From NCBI GenBank assembly GCA_028285305.1, contig JANQPV010000015.1, positions 1 to 57,549 of the forward strand: a stretch of 57,549 nucleotides of DNA. Reading direction: 5' to 3'. This DNA is from Alphaproteobacteria bacterium. Lineage in GTDB: Bacteria; Pseudomonadota; Alphaproteobacteria; SMXP01. A model generated the notes under the pieces. It saw nothing but the letters and a program-made list of their open reading frames with translations, did not search any database and was not told the DNA's origin. Below are positions 1-8,049 of the stretch, one piece after another. The position numbers were made by a program, and so were the translations under genes. Position 1 is the first letter of the stretch, and each line of letters opens with the position of its first letter.

Positions 1-264
1 GGCCGAGATCCCAAACCGTTCCCAATCTATGATAACTTTGTCCGAGCCCTGGCGGATCGCGAGCTGGCCGGAACCTTCCTGAGAAATGACGGCCTCACCG
101 GAAACCACAACCCCGTTCTCGGGGTTCGCGCGCAACGGCGCCGAGAAAAATTGAACCGCTCCCAGCGCTAGACAGAATCCCGAAACGCCCAATAACAAAC
201 GTGTGCGAAGGGAGAGGTGCGGCCTGAGCATTTTTGGTCTCAATAGCTCTTTACCCGCGTTCAT
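1..264 (-). CDS. TpsA exoprotein (filamentous haemagglutinin type), N-terminal fragment
   Basis: This is a partial gene that runs off the left edge; only the first 88 codons are present. An ATG at 264 follows a GGAGAG ribosome site by a few bases. The translation shows a long, basic n-region, a hydrophobic segment around residues 23-41 and a likely cleavage site after SAPLRA, which fits the extended signal peptides of large secreted adhesins. The mature start, with NGVVVSGEAVIS then a GQLAIRQGSDKVIIDW stretch, resembles the beginning of the TPS (haemagglutination activity) domain that directs the exoprotein to its TpsB partner. A tpsB-like gene lies 1.35 kb upstream on the same strand, which supports the call. 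Whether the full protein is an adhesin, haemolysin or contact-dependent toxin cannot be told from this fragment. Confidence 0.8.
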   Translation of the reverse strand, partial: MNAGKELLRPKMLRPHLSLRTRLLLGVSGFCLALGAVQFFSAPLRANPENGVVVSGEAVISQEGSGQLAIRQGSDKVIIDWERFGISA

Positions 265-327
265 CTTCTCTCTCCAGCTTCTAACTCAAATATGGCAGAC
301 CGCGCCGTATACCAATCTTTGTGAAAT

Positions 328-882
328 TCAGCGACTTAATCGATACGAGGATTGCTGCACCAAGTACTGATACCCTTCTGCAAACCCCTTCAACGAAAAG
401 GGGAGAGGTATCGGATTCTTCTGCGGATCGTAGACGATCATCCTAGCGTCGGCGCCGCTTTGTAAGCGGACTCTTAGCTCGTCCTCAAGGCTCGCCTCGA
501 CATAGCATCCATTCAGATCGCACCGGCGCACACGAATGTCTGGTACTTTGAAATCGTCGATGTGGAGTTCGACGCCATGCTCAAGCCAGATACCCAGCGG
601 AAGCGTGATTTGGATCGCGTCCTTGTTTTCTTGAGGCGAGTAGGCAATCGATATGCTCAGCACACGTTCTTTGGTCTGCACCTGAATAATTTGATGAATG
701 AGATCGCAAGGCAGCGCATTGTCCCGCTGTATGCAGCGGACGGTCCAATCTTGGAACTTCGTTCTGTCGCCGATTTGGGAACCAGTCTCCTGTGCGCTCA
801 CCGCCGATGTCAGCAGGCAAATTCCGATGAAGGTTGTTGAACGGACAACAGTCCGTCTCAATGGCTTTGCGAGAGCGTTCAT
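328..882 (-). CDS. IalB-like (invasion associated locus B family) periplasmic protein, second copy
   Basis: A 184-residue protein of the IalB family. The chosen ATG at 882 overlaps the stop of the preceding gene as ATGA, which indicates translational coupling; a longer reading frame upstream would overlap that gene extensively. Residues 1-29 form a signal peptide ending in AVSAQ. The mature part shows the family pattern WxVRC, a second Cys nine residues later, and a later RRCDLNGC pair, so four cysteines able to form two disulfides. IalB proteins were named from Bartonella, where the locus affects erythrocyte invasion, and they are common in Hyphomicrobiales; their biochemical role is poorly defined. 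It lies between a TpsB gene and a TpsA gene, 63 bases upstream of tpsA, so it is probably co-transcribed with them. A role as a periplasmic accessory in TpsA export is my inference. Confidence 0.82.
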   Translation of the reverse strand: MNALAKPLRRTVVRSTTFIGICLLTSAVSAQETGSQIGDRTKFQDWTVRCIQRDNALPCDLIHQIIQVQTKERVLSISIAYSPQENKDAIQITLPLGIWLEHGVELHIDDFKVPDIRVRRCDLNGCYVEASLEDELRVRLQSGADARMIVYDPQKNPIPLPFSLKGFAEGYQYLVQQSSYRLSR

Positions 883-1550
883 CGGCCATCCTCGCTTGGC
901 TGTTGTTCGCTTTCGGAATCCTTGCTCTCGCCACCGCTTGAAAAGACCATGCCCCATACCCGGGTCAGCGGCGACCACATGGGCTCCCCCTTGCGCGTTT
1001 CCGCCTTCAGCTTGTCGACCGCGGGCCCGAACTCTTGGAGGGAGAGGGGAATCGCCACCGGCTTCTGAGCAAGGTCAACGACAACCATCTGAGCCGCATC
1101 TGCAGATTTGAGTTTGGCAACAACTTCCGCTTCCAACCTGGTTTCAATCAAGCACCCAGCGGGCATGCACCTGGTATAGCTGTATTCAATAATATCATCT
1201 TCATCAAAACGAATACCGGCGCCGGGCTCCAGCAGCACATTATGAGGTACGGTAATACTCATGGCGTACTCACCCGAGTCCGACAGATGCACGACGGAGA
1301 AATTCAAGATCTGCATACGACGTGCGCCGTCAATCACACGCTGGGTCAACTGACATTGCTGGCGCCCTTCTGGCGGCTGAACACATTCAACTAGCCAGGC
1401 ACCGAAGTTAAAGGATTGGGATTGTTGTGCGTGGGCGGGGTCAAGGAGAGCAGAGCATGTTAAGGCCAAAGTCCACAGCAAGCGTGCGACGCCTTCGCCT
1501 TTGGTTTCGACATTGTCGCGAAGATAGCCTCTTTCTTCGCTGGTCAGCAT
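879..1550 (-). CDS. IalB-like (invasion associated locus B family) periplasmic protein, first copy
   Basis: A 223-residue IalB-family protein. I choose the ATG at 1550 because a GGGGAGGAG ribosome site lies just upstream; an ATG at 1574 would add eight residues but would start before that site. A hydrophobic stretch at about residues 22-40 ending in DPAHAQ is the signal peptide. The mature part has the same four-cysteine layout as the next gene (VECVQ, then QQC nine residues on, then CMPAGC), and a family-like C-terminal region with QMVVVDLAQKPVAIPLSL. The last 25 or so residues are polar, Ser/Glu-rich and probably disordered, unlike the second copy. It starts 66 bases after the tpsB stop and overlaps the next ialB-like gene by four bases, so the three read as one operon. 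The two copies are clearly diverged paralogues rather than a recent duplication. Confidence 0.83.
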   Translation of the reverse strand: MLTSEERGYLRDNVETKGEGVARLLWTLALTCSALLDPAHAQQSQSFNFGAWLVECVQPPEGRQQCQLTQRVIDGARRMQILNFSVVHLSDSGEYAMSITVPHNVLLEPGAGIRFDEDDIIEYSYTRCMPAGCLIETRLEAEVVAKLKSADAAQMVVVDLAQKPVAIPLSLQEFGPAVDKLKAETRKGEPMWSPLTRVWGMVFSSGGESKDSESEQQPSEDGR

Positions 1551-1616
1551 CTCACTCTCCTCCCCTTTTTTCATTTGGCTCGACGCAACACCGAAAGTGT
1601 GTGTTTTTCTCCTGCA

Positions 1617-3299
1617 CTAAAAGGCGGCTTGGAGCGCAAAAAAGACTCTACCGTCGCGGTTTTCTTCAAGGCCCACGTCGCGCGCCAGCGGCTGGGCGTA
1701 TTCAACATATCCTGCCAGAGTATCGGCGAGTTCGAAGCGCGCGCCGCCACCGATTGATTGTCCAGACGCGCTATTGGATGTGCCGGCAACAACAGCCCCC
1801 CTCTGCCAAACCTGGCCTATGTCATAGAAGACATAAGGCTGAAGGAAGTTGGCGCCTTCGGGGGATCGGTAAAGATTGCCACGCATTTCGAGCGAAGCCT
1901 GCAAACAATGATCGCCTGAGATTTCGAAGCTGTCAAATCCCCGTCCAAAAAGCGCACCGCCATAGCCGCATTGCTCCGATGACAAGAGCTGACGGGATGA
2001 AAACTGTCCGTTCATGGTACCAAAAACATCTATTCGGTTTGAGAGCCGCTGGAGGCGCGAGAGTCCAAGATTTGCGCTCGTAAACTGGCCGCTTCCAAAG
2101 GCCCGGCTCCGGTTCGGATCATTCTCGGTAGTTGCATCAAATATGTCGAGACCTTGGCGCAGCCCAATGTTAATCTGGTTGAGGCCCAAAAGACTGTCGA
2201 GGAAGTCCAGATCGCCTTGCAATTGCGCCACCCAAATCTGATCTTCCGTGTTCGTTTGACTCAACAAGTCGCTTTCCAATTGCTTGCCTTCAAAACTGAT
2301 GGACCCAAAAAGGTTGATCCGTCTACGCCGAACGAATGGATGCTCAATTTCGATACTCCCTTGAATACTGTCGCTCTCAAAATTGAGGAGACGCAGCAAA
2401 TCCGTTCCGGGTTCCGCATCTGAATATGAACCGAATACCGAAAGCTTGGTGCCTTCAGCCCCAATCGGCACACTTAAGCTCGCCGAGCCATAGAGCAGTT
2501 CTTTGGTATCGAAGGCCTGGACGTAAGCGACAGAGAGTTCTTCGCTTTGGCGCAAAATTGAATTGGCGGTAACGCCAACGTCAAAACGCCCACGCCCCAA
2601 GGCGAGCGATCCTCGATTGTTCAGCCCCAGGCGTAATTCGACAGGTTTGGAGTCCACATCCAGAACAAGTTTGGTAGCGCCGATCTCGGCGCCCACGCCT
2701 TCAAAAACACCGCGCACCGTGACACCGGGCAAATCGTTGGCGAGGAGCAGGTACCGTTCGAGATCTCTCGACAAAAGTGGACGAGATGCCCTTAGCTTAT
2801 CGCCATACTTCGTTAAGAGCTTCTTGTGCCGTTTGCCATCTCCCGAAATTTCGATCTCGGAAATGTATCCTTCGGCAATCTGGATCTTGACGCGCCCGTC
2901 CGTCACTTCTTGCGCGGGGACAAACGCGATACTGACCGCATATCCGGCTTCCGAATAGTGTTGCGTAACGCGCTCGGCAATTTCGTAAACTCTGGCCAGC
3001 GTCACATTTTGGCCGACATATCCTTGATGGTAGTCGAAAAAGGCCGATGGCTCGAAAACGGTGCTTCCAACCACCTCAATACCGTTGAGCACAAACGCTA
3101 TTTTCTCCGCTTGCTCGGGCGCCTCGGGTGAGCTTGGTGATGGAAGTATCGTTCGTTCAGAAGAGAGCGGCTCCCTCGGCTCTTCGATCTCCCGCTCGAC
3201 TATGCCCGGCTCAACAGACGGTGAAACTTGCGCAGACGCAGTAGTTGCGAGCAAAAAAGACGTCAGAATCCAGGTTATTCCCGGTTGAATGCTCCCCAC
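1617..3299 (-). CDS. TpsB two-partner secretion outer-membrane transporter (ShlB/FhaC/HecB family)
   Basis: A 560-residue Omp85-superfamily transporter, of usual length for TpsB proteins. Residues 1-24 are a signal peptide (cleavage near TASAQ). Residues 25-65 are a Pro/Glu/Ser-rich linker. A POTRA_2 domain spans about 67-143 (EVVGSTVFEPSAF at its start), followed by a second POTRA-like segment up to about 215. The rest is a 16-strand-type beta-barrel that ends in phenylalanine, the usual signal for insertion by the BAM complex. Its job is to recognise the TPS domain of the exoprotein in the periplasm and move it through the barrel to the cell surface. The partner TpsA begins at 264 on the same strand, with two ialB-like genes between. 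The start overlaps no other gene. The family call is secure; the exact substrate is inferred from position. Confidence 0.93.
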   Translation of the reverse strand: MGSIQPGITWILTSFLLATTASAQVSPSVEPGIVEREIEEPREPLSSERTILPSPSSPEAPEQAEKIAFVLNGIEVVGSTVFEPSAFFDYHQGYVGQNVTLARVYEIAERVTQHYSEAGYAVSIAFVPAQEVTDGRVKIQIAEGYISEIEISGDGKRHKKLLTKYGDKLRASRPLLSRDLERYLLLANDLPGVTVRGVFEGVGAEIGATKLVLDVDSKPVELRLGLNNRGSLALGRGRFDVGVTANSILRQSEELSVAYVQAFDTKELLYGSASLSVPIGAEGTKLSVFGSYSDAEPGTDLLRLLNFESDSIQGSIEIEHPFVRRRRINLFGSISFEGKQLESDLLSQTNTEDQIWVAQLQGDLDFLDSLLGLNQINIGLRQGLDIFDATTENDPNRSRAFGSGQFTSANLGLSRLQRLSNRIDVFGTMNGQFSSRQLLSSEQCGYGGALFGRGFDSFEISGDHCLQASLEMRGNLYRSPEGANFLQPYVFYDIGQVWQRGAVVAGTSNSASGQSIGGGARFELADTLAGYVEYAQPLARDVGLEENRDGRVFFALQAAF

Positions 3300-3436
3300 A
3301 GCTCATACCCCAGCTCAACCATCGGTTATAGTTAGTTGATGACTGTCGCAGGTTATTTGAGCAAATTCAATAGCGGGAGTTGGGGGTCAAATGGGTCACA
3401 CATTCGAGTCGGAATCGGGGTGATCCACATCCTCTT

Positions 3437-3571
3437 TCACTTGTTTTCCGGGTTCCTCAGATTGACGACGCCCGTTTGGTCACCCCTAAAAACGAGCTGT
3501 TGGGCGTGCGCGGCAGTCGCGAGAAATCCGAACAGCGCGATATTGCTTAACAAAGACTTTGCGATTTCCAT
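3437..3571 (-). CDS. Small exported peptide (44 residues)
   Basis: A short reading frame with the marks of a real gene. A GGGGGAGAG ribosome site sits about five bases before the ATG at 3571, and the first 23 residues make a textbook signal peptide (basic residue at 5, hydrophobic core, cleavage after TAAHA). The predicted mature peptide is 21 residues, beginning QQLVFRGDQTG and ending NPENK. It stops 137 bases upstream of the tpsB start and points the same way, so it may be the first gene of the TPS operon. No cysteines, so no disulfide-bonded peptide. I do not recognise a family. It could be a genuine micro-protein of the TPS system, a leader peptide, or the surviving 5' end of a larger broken gene. 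Confidence 0.5.
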   Translation of the reverse strand: MEIAKSLLSNIALFGFLATAAHAQQLVFRGDQTGVVNLRNPENK

Positions 3572-3746
3572 CCGTCTCTCCCCCGTGGAACGTGAAACGC
3601 TAACAAACACTTCCAAAACTGACTAGCACAACCATCGCATGGCTCACCGAAGTTTACCTTTCTGCGCCCATTGGCCATTAACCAGTACTTTCAACTTTTC
3701 CGCTAGGCTCAGCCCCGTAGAGTAGAGAAACGCAGACTATTGGGTA

Positions 3747-4604
3747 ATGCAATCTCGGTGGGGCCAGTCCCGAACACGCAAAACACTGTTGGAAGCTTAT
3801 GCTTCGCGGCTCGGCGTCGTGGTGCCGCGTCACCAGGCGGAGCTGGCGCTTCTGGCTGCCAAGCAAGATGCCGAAAAAGCCAACAAGGCCAAGAGCGAGT
3901 TCCTAGCCAATATGAGCCATGAATTGCGCACGCCATTGAACGCAATTTTGGGCTTCTCCGAGATCATTGCCGCGCAGTTGGCCAAATCGGCTGAGCATTC
4001 AAAAGTGGCGGAATATGCCGGTGACATCCATTCCTCCGGCAAACACTTATTGTCCCTGATCGAAGAAGTTCTCGATCTGTCAAAAATCGAGGCCGGCAAA
4101 CTGGAGCTCTCCAAGTCCGATGTCGACTTTGCCGAACTCGTTGGAGAGATTCAGCGCCTGTTCCAGGAAACGGCGGCCTCTGCCTCAATCCTGCTCAATG
4201 TGGAAATCATCGGTCAGCCTCCCACACTCGTCATAGACCGCACCAAGATTAAGCAGGTTCTCCTCAATCTCATTTCGAACGCGATTAAATTCACGCCGGA
4301 AGGCGGGCGCGTCACCCTTCGCGCCAACTTTCAGCTCAAGGAGGCCATCTCCATCGAAGTTGAAGACACCGGGATCGGCATGTCGGATGATGAAATCCCC
4401 ATGGCGTTGACGCCGTTTCAACAAATCGAAGACTGCCTCACCAAAAAATTTGAAGGCACCGGCCTTGGCTTGCCCATCGCCAAAGCCTTCACCGAACTTC
4501 ATGACGGACGATTGACAATCCGCAGCGAACCGGGAGTTGGAACCTGCGTGCGGCTTCGCTTTCCCCACTCATGCAGCGCGGAACAGCAACAACAGGTAAT
4601 CTAA
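3747..4604 (+). CDS. Sensor-less histidine kinase
   Basis: A 285-residue histidine kinase made of little more than the HisKA and HATPase_c domains. The H-box FLANMSHELRTPLNAILGF puts the phosphorylated His at residue 58. The N-box LLNLISNAIKFTPEGG is at about 171-186, G1 DTGIGM at 207-212, an F-box PFQQIED at about 222 and G2 GTGLGL at 237-242, so all catalytic motifs are intact. There is no transmembrane segment and no PAS or GAF domain; only some 40 helical residues precede the H-box. An in-frame stop at 3723 excludes a longer protein. The core resembles the PAS-linked kinases common in Alphaproteobacteria, so it may be a cut-down member that receives its signal from another protein. No response regulator lies nearby. 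It ends 18 bases before a HerA-type ATPase gene and is very probably co-transcribed with it. Confidence 0.9.
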   Translation: MQSRWGQSRTRKTLLEAYASRLGVVVPRHQAELALLAAKQDAEKANKAKSEFLANMSHELRTPLNAILGFSEIIAAQLAKSAEHSKVAEYAGDIHSSGKHLLSLIEEVLDLSKIEAGKLELSKSDVDFAELVGEIQRLFQETAASASILLNVEIIGQPPTLVIDRTKIKQVLLNLISNAIKFTPEGGRVTLRANFQLKEAISIEVEDTGIGMSDDEIPMALTPFQQIEDCLTKKFEGTGLGLPIAKAFTELHDGRLTIRSEPGVGTCVRLRFPHSCSAEQQQQVI

Positions 4605-4622
4605 GGGCCAAAGAGGCATCTC

Positions 4623-6563
4623 ATGCAAGACCAAGCACTCACCATTTCCGACACGTCCATTTTGCGGACACACTCCGCAAACAATCTGGTTGGGCGCATC
4701 GTTTCAGTGTCTGGCTCCCAGGCCATTGTTCTGATCAAGGCCCAGGGAATCGATCAAACGCAAGAAGAAGCCTTGGATACTTCAGTGGCCATGGGCTCGT
4801 TTGTTAAGGTCGTCACCCCGACAACGATCATCATCGGCCTGGTCTCCGGCGCCAGCGTGCCCGTTCCGGCGCAAAATAGTTTAGACGCAGAGCTTCGGAT
4901 CGCTGAGATCGAGCTGTTGGGTGAGCTTTATGTGAACGAACATGGCGAAAACGAGTTTCGCCGCGGCGTGTCGGTGTATCCAACGCTGGAGGACCGGGTC
5001 TACGCAACCGACAAAACCGATTTGGGCGAAATCTTCGACTTGCAAGACAACGAGACGATTAAAATCGGGGTCATCCACCAAGATAAGACCATCCCCGCAA
5101 AGGTCGACGTAACCGATTTGATCGCCAAACACTTCGCCGTCGTTGGCACGACGGGAACCGGCAAGTCCTGCGCCGTGGCGCTGATCTTGAGGGCCGTGCT
5201 CAACCAGAGCCCGGATACCCATCTCGTTCTTTTAGATCCGCACAATGAGTACTCCTCATCTTTCGGCGATCAGGCCGAGTATATTTCGCCAACGAATCTT
5301 AACCTCCCTTATTGGTTGCTGACCTTCGAAGAGCTATCCGAAGTCATCGTCGGTCCCGACAAAGATAAACGCCGTGCTGAAACCGAGGTGCTCCGCGAGC
5401 TCGTCAGACAGGCGAAGGTTGTGTATTCCAAGAATCCCACTTCGCGCGCGGCCAAGTCGAACAGTCTTTTATTGAAGGAACAACAAACCGGTAACGAGCC
5501 CCAAATCTCCGTCGACACGCCAACCCCATTCCGGGTCTCAGATGTGGTTTCGATGCTTGATCAAGAAATGGGCCGTTTGGAAAAATCGGAAAGTACAATT
5601 CTCTATAAGAGACTGAAAGCCAGGTTCGAAGCCCTCACGACCGATACAAGATATGGATTTATGTTCGGTGGTCTGACAGTTACCGACTCCATGTCGGAAG
5701 TGATCAGCCGGATTTTCAGAATTCCCATGCTTGGCAGACCGATCAGCATCATTGACTTGTCGGGCGTCCCTTCTGAAATCGTCAATGTGGTCGTCTCTGT
5801 GATTGCCCGCATGGCCTTCGACCTGGCCCTGTGGAGCGAAAAGAGCGTTCCGATCACTTTGGTCTGCGAAGAGGCCCACCTTTACGTGCCGCAAGACCAC
5901 AGCAAAGGGTTTGAGCCCACCAAGCGGGCTATCGAACGCATCGCCAAAGAGGGCCGCAAATATGGGGTTTCCTTGTGCGTCATCAGTCAGCGCCCGTCGG
6001 AACTCGATGCCACGATCATGTCCCAGTGCAACACGGTGTTTGCACTGCGCCTGACCAACGAAATTGACCAGCAATTCGTGCGCACTGCCTGTTCGGATTC
6101 CGCGATGTCGATGCTCGAATTCCTGCCGACTATGGGGAATGCAGAAGCAATTGCGTTCGGTGAAGGCGTGCCATTCCCCATGCGCATCATCCTCGACAGG
6201 CTTCCTGAGGACGCCATCCCTGCAACTAGAGACGCTCGTAGCCGCCAGACAGTTCATGTCGATATGTCCAAGCCCGACTTCTTAGAAAATGTGATCGAAC
6301 GGTGGCGCGCGCAGCACAGATCACAAAAAGATATCGTTGCGGAACATGTGCGCCAATCGGCACAACCCGACAACGCACAACTGCAAGCACCGGTGCAAGA
6401 GCCAAGTGCAGTGCAGCAACAGCCCGCCCGTCCTTCGATTCGGAAGCAGCCGGTTCAGGCTCAAGCTGCGGCTGAGCCTCAGCCCGCAAGACAGCAACCT
6501 GCAGCGCAGCAAAACCCCGCGCCGCAGCGACTGACGACCAAACTGACCTTTCGTAAGCAATAG
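4623..6563 (+). CDS. HerA-type (DUF87) hexameric DNA-translocase ATPase
   Basis: A 646-residue ATPase of the FtsK/HerA superfamily. A HAS-barrel-like N-terminal segment (NLVGRIVSVSGSQAIVLI at about 21-38) precedes the DUF87 core. Walker A GTTGTGKS is at 175-182, followed by LLDPHNEY, the Walker B-like acidic stretch VCEEAHLYVP at about 414-423, and an IAKEGRKYGVSLCVISQRP sensor region. Residues from about 570 to the end are rich in Gln, Pro and Ala and should be disordered. HerA proteins form hexameric rings that pump double-stranded DNA, usually with a nuclease partner such as NurA in archaea or Sir2 or DUF4297 proteins in bacterial defence pairs. No nuclease gene is adjacent; the close upstream neighbour is a histidine kinase. 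An AAAGAGG ribosome site lies before the ATG. The ATPase call is firm; its biological role is not. Confidence 0.9.
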   Translation: MQDQALTISDTSILRTHSANNLVGRIVSVSGSQAIVLIKAQGIDQTQEEALDTSVAMGSFVKVVTPTTIIIGLVSGASVPVPAQNSLDAELRIAEIELLGELYVNEHGENEFRRGVSVYPTLEDRVYATDKTDLGEIFDLQDNETIKIGVIHQDKTIPAKVDVTDLIAKHFAVVGTTGTGKSCAVALILRAVLNQSPDTHLVLLDPHNEYSSSFGDQAEYISPTNLNLPYWLLTFEELSEVIVGPDKDKRRAETEVLRELVRQAKVVYSKNPTSRAAKSNSLLLKEQQTGNEPQISVDTPTPFRVSDVVSMLDQEMGRLEKSESTILYKRLKARFEALTTDTRYGFMFGGLTVTDSMSEVISRIFRIPMLGRPISIIDLSGVPSEIVNVVVSVIARMAFDLALWSEKSVPITLVCEEAHLYVPQDHSKGFEPTKRAIERIAKEGRKYGVSLCVISQRPSELDATIMSQCNTVFALRLTNEIDQQFVRTACSDSAMSMLEFLPTMGNAEAIAFGEGVPFPMRIILDRLPEDAIPATRDARSRQTVHVDMSKPDFLENVIERWRAQHRSQKDIVAEHVRQSAQPDNAQLQAPVQEPSAVQQQPARPSIRKQPVQAQAAAEPQPARQQPAAQQNPAPQRLTTKLTFRKQ

Positions 6564-6598
6564 GTTTGGCCGTTGACGCGAAGATCGTTTTCTAAAAC

Positions 6599-6620
6599 AC
6601 TCGTAATAAGGGTTACGAGT
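6599..6620. terminator. Stem-loop after herA-like gene
   Basis: Perfect 8-base inverted repeat ACTCGTAA/TTACGAGT with a 6-base loop, 36 bases past the ATPase stop. The stem is AT-rich and no clear T-run follows, so it is a weak terminator or a pause or processing site at best. Confidence 0.35.
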
Positions 6621-6698
6621 TGATTTGAATCATCTCTCATCAAACCGTAAAGTGGTTAGTGACGTACAGGGTCGGTAACCAAGAATCGGGGATGACAG

Positions 6699-7982
6699 AT
6701 GAGCGTCAACATAGCTTCCATTCATTTGGACCATGATGTCCAAATCCCAAAAGACATCACGACCTATCATCGGGGTGACAGTCTTGATTTGGCTGGACTG
6801 CCGCGGCTTACGCGCGTGGTTTTTCATCTCGCCAACAGGATCCGATGGGGAAGTTACCTGTTTATCTTACCGGACGGACGCGGGATTAGATTTAAGGGAA
6901 AAGAACCGGGTACTGAGGGAGTGATGAAGATCAACGATCATCGGTTCGCCCGGCGATTGTTGACGGGTGCAACAACCGGCTTTGCTGAATCCTATTTCGA
7001 CGGTGACTGGGTGAGCCCCAATATCTCCGACCTCTTGGAAGTGACCGCAGTCAACAGCGCCAGTTTGGAAGAACTTTGGAATGCTAGCCCAATAACCGGA
7101 TGGCTTCAGAAACTTGTCCACGCGATGAACAAGAATACCAAGAAGGGCTCTAAACGAAATATATCTGCGCATTACGATTTGGGAAATGCGTTTTACGAGT
7201 CCTGGCTGGATCGAACGATGACCTATTCCTCGGCAAAGTTCGGATCGGAAACGAAGGACCTCAGCGAGGCGCAGCTGAACAAGTACCACTCGTTGGCGGA
7301 GAAAATCGATCTTCAGTCTCACCATCATCTTCTGGAAATTGGCAGCGGCTGGGGCGGTTTTGCGGAATATGCAGCAAGCGAAATCGGCTGCAAGGTTACT
7401 GGAATTACGATTAGCCAAGAACAATTGGCCTACTCAAAAAGACGCATTGAAGACAAGGGGCTCTCTGATAGGGTCGATCTTCAGCTGACAGACTATCGTG
7501 ATGTGAAGGGCCACTACGATCGCATTGCCTCAATCGAAATGTTCGAGGCGGTAGGACTGGAATATTGGAAAGCCTATTTTGGCAAGGTTTATGAGTGCTT
7601 GAAGCCAGGAGGCATCGCCGGCTTGCAGATCATCACAATTGATGATTCCCGGTTTGAAGCTTACAAACGTGGATCGGATTTCATACAACGCTATATCTTT
7701 CCAGGCGGTATGTTGCCCTCTCCGACAGTGCTCAGAGAAACCATCGAAAAGGCAGGACTATCCTGGAAGGACAGCGCCACGTTCGGTCTCGATTATGCGC
7801 GTACGCTGGCAACGTGGCGGGAACGGTTTCAGGACGCGTGGCCCAAAATCCAGACGCTCGGTTTCGACGAAAGATTCAGATTGCTCTGGAAATACTATCT
7901 TTCCTACTGTGAGGCTGGCTTTCGAGCCGGGACGGTAGACGTTGGGCAGATAACCCTGGCGAGGCCCATGGAATCCCGCTAA
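6699..7982 (+). CDS. cfa: Cyclopropane-fatty-acyl-phospholipid synthase
   Basis: A 427-residue SAM-dependent methyltransferase that adds a methylene across the double bond of unsaturated acyl chains in membrane phospholipids. The N-terminal 150 residues match the lipid-binding region of the family (FAESYFDGDWVSPNISDLL at about 95-113). The catalytic domain begins at NISAHYDLGNAFY and has the SAM-binding motif LEIGSGWGGF at 212-221, then SIEMFEAVG and the C-terminal RYIFPGGMLPS signature. A GGGGATG ribosome site lies before the ATG. The length is normal and all motifs are present. It has its own transcription unit; a hairpin and T-run follow at 8001-8037. Together with the hopanoid methylase at the right end it points to active tailoring of membrane lipids. 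Confidence 0.95.
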   Translation: MSVNIASIHLDHDVQIPKDITTYHRGDSLDLAGLPRLTRVVFHLANRIRWGSYLFILPDGRGIRFKGKEPGTEGVMKINDHRFARRLLTGATTGFAESYFDGDWVSPNISDLLEVTAVNSASLEELWNASPITGWLQKLVHAMNKNTKKGSKRNISAHYDLGNAFYESWLDRTMTYSSAKFGSETKDLSEAQLNKYHSLAEKIDLQSHHHLLEIGSGWGGFAEYAASEIGCKVTGITISQEQLAYSKRRIEDKGLSDRVDLQLTDYRDVKGHYDRIASIEMFEAVGLEYWKAYFGKVYECLKPGGIAGLQIITIDDSRFEAYKRGSDFIQRYIFPGGMLPSPTVLRETIEKAGLSWKDSATFGLDYARTLATWRERFQDAWPKIQTLGFDERFRLLWKYYLSYCEAGFRAGTVDVGQITLARPMESR

Positions 7983-8048
7983 ACAGCCACCGGATTGTCT
8001 CCGCCAACTCGCACGTTCGTGCCGGCGGGGCGTTTTTGGGTGGCTGTT
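7982..8048. terminator. Nested inverted repeats with T-run after cfa
   Basis: The gap between cfa and the Nudix gene is almost wholly structured. The outer arms AACAGCCACC (7982-7991) and GGTGGCTGTT (8039-8048) are perfect 10-base complements that begin inside the cfa stop codon and end two bases before the next ATG. Inside is a stacked hairpin of CCGCC/GGCGG (8001-8005/8024-8028) and GCACG/CGTGC (8011-8015/8018-8022), followed by TTTTT at 8033-8037. The inner part reads as a factor-independent terminator. The outer arms could compete with it or hide the downstream ribosome site. Confidence 0.6.
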
Positions 8049-8049
8049 C

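Noticed and set aside
5538-6257. Open frame of 239 codons on the minus strand
   Set aside because: Antisense to the HerA-type ATPase; composition is that of a shadow frame.
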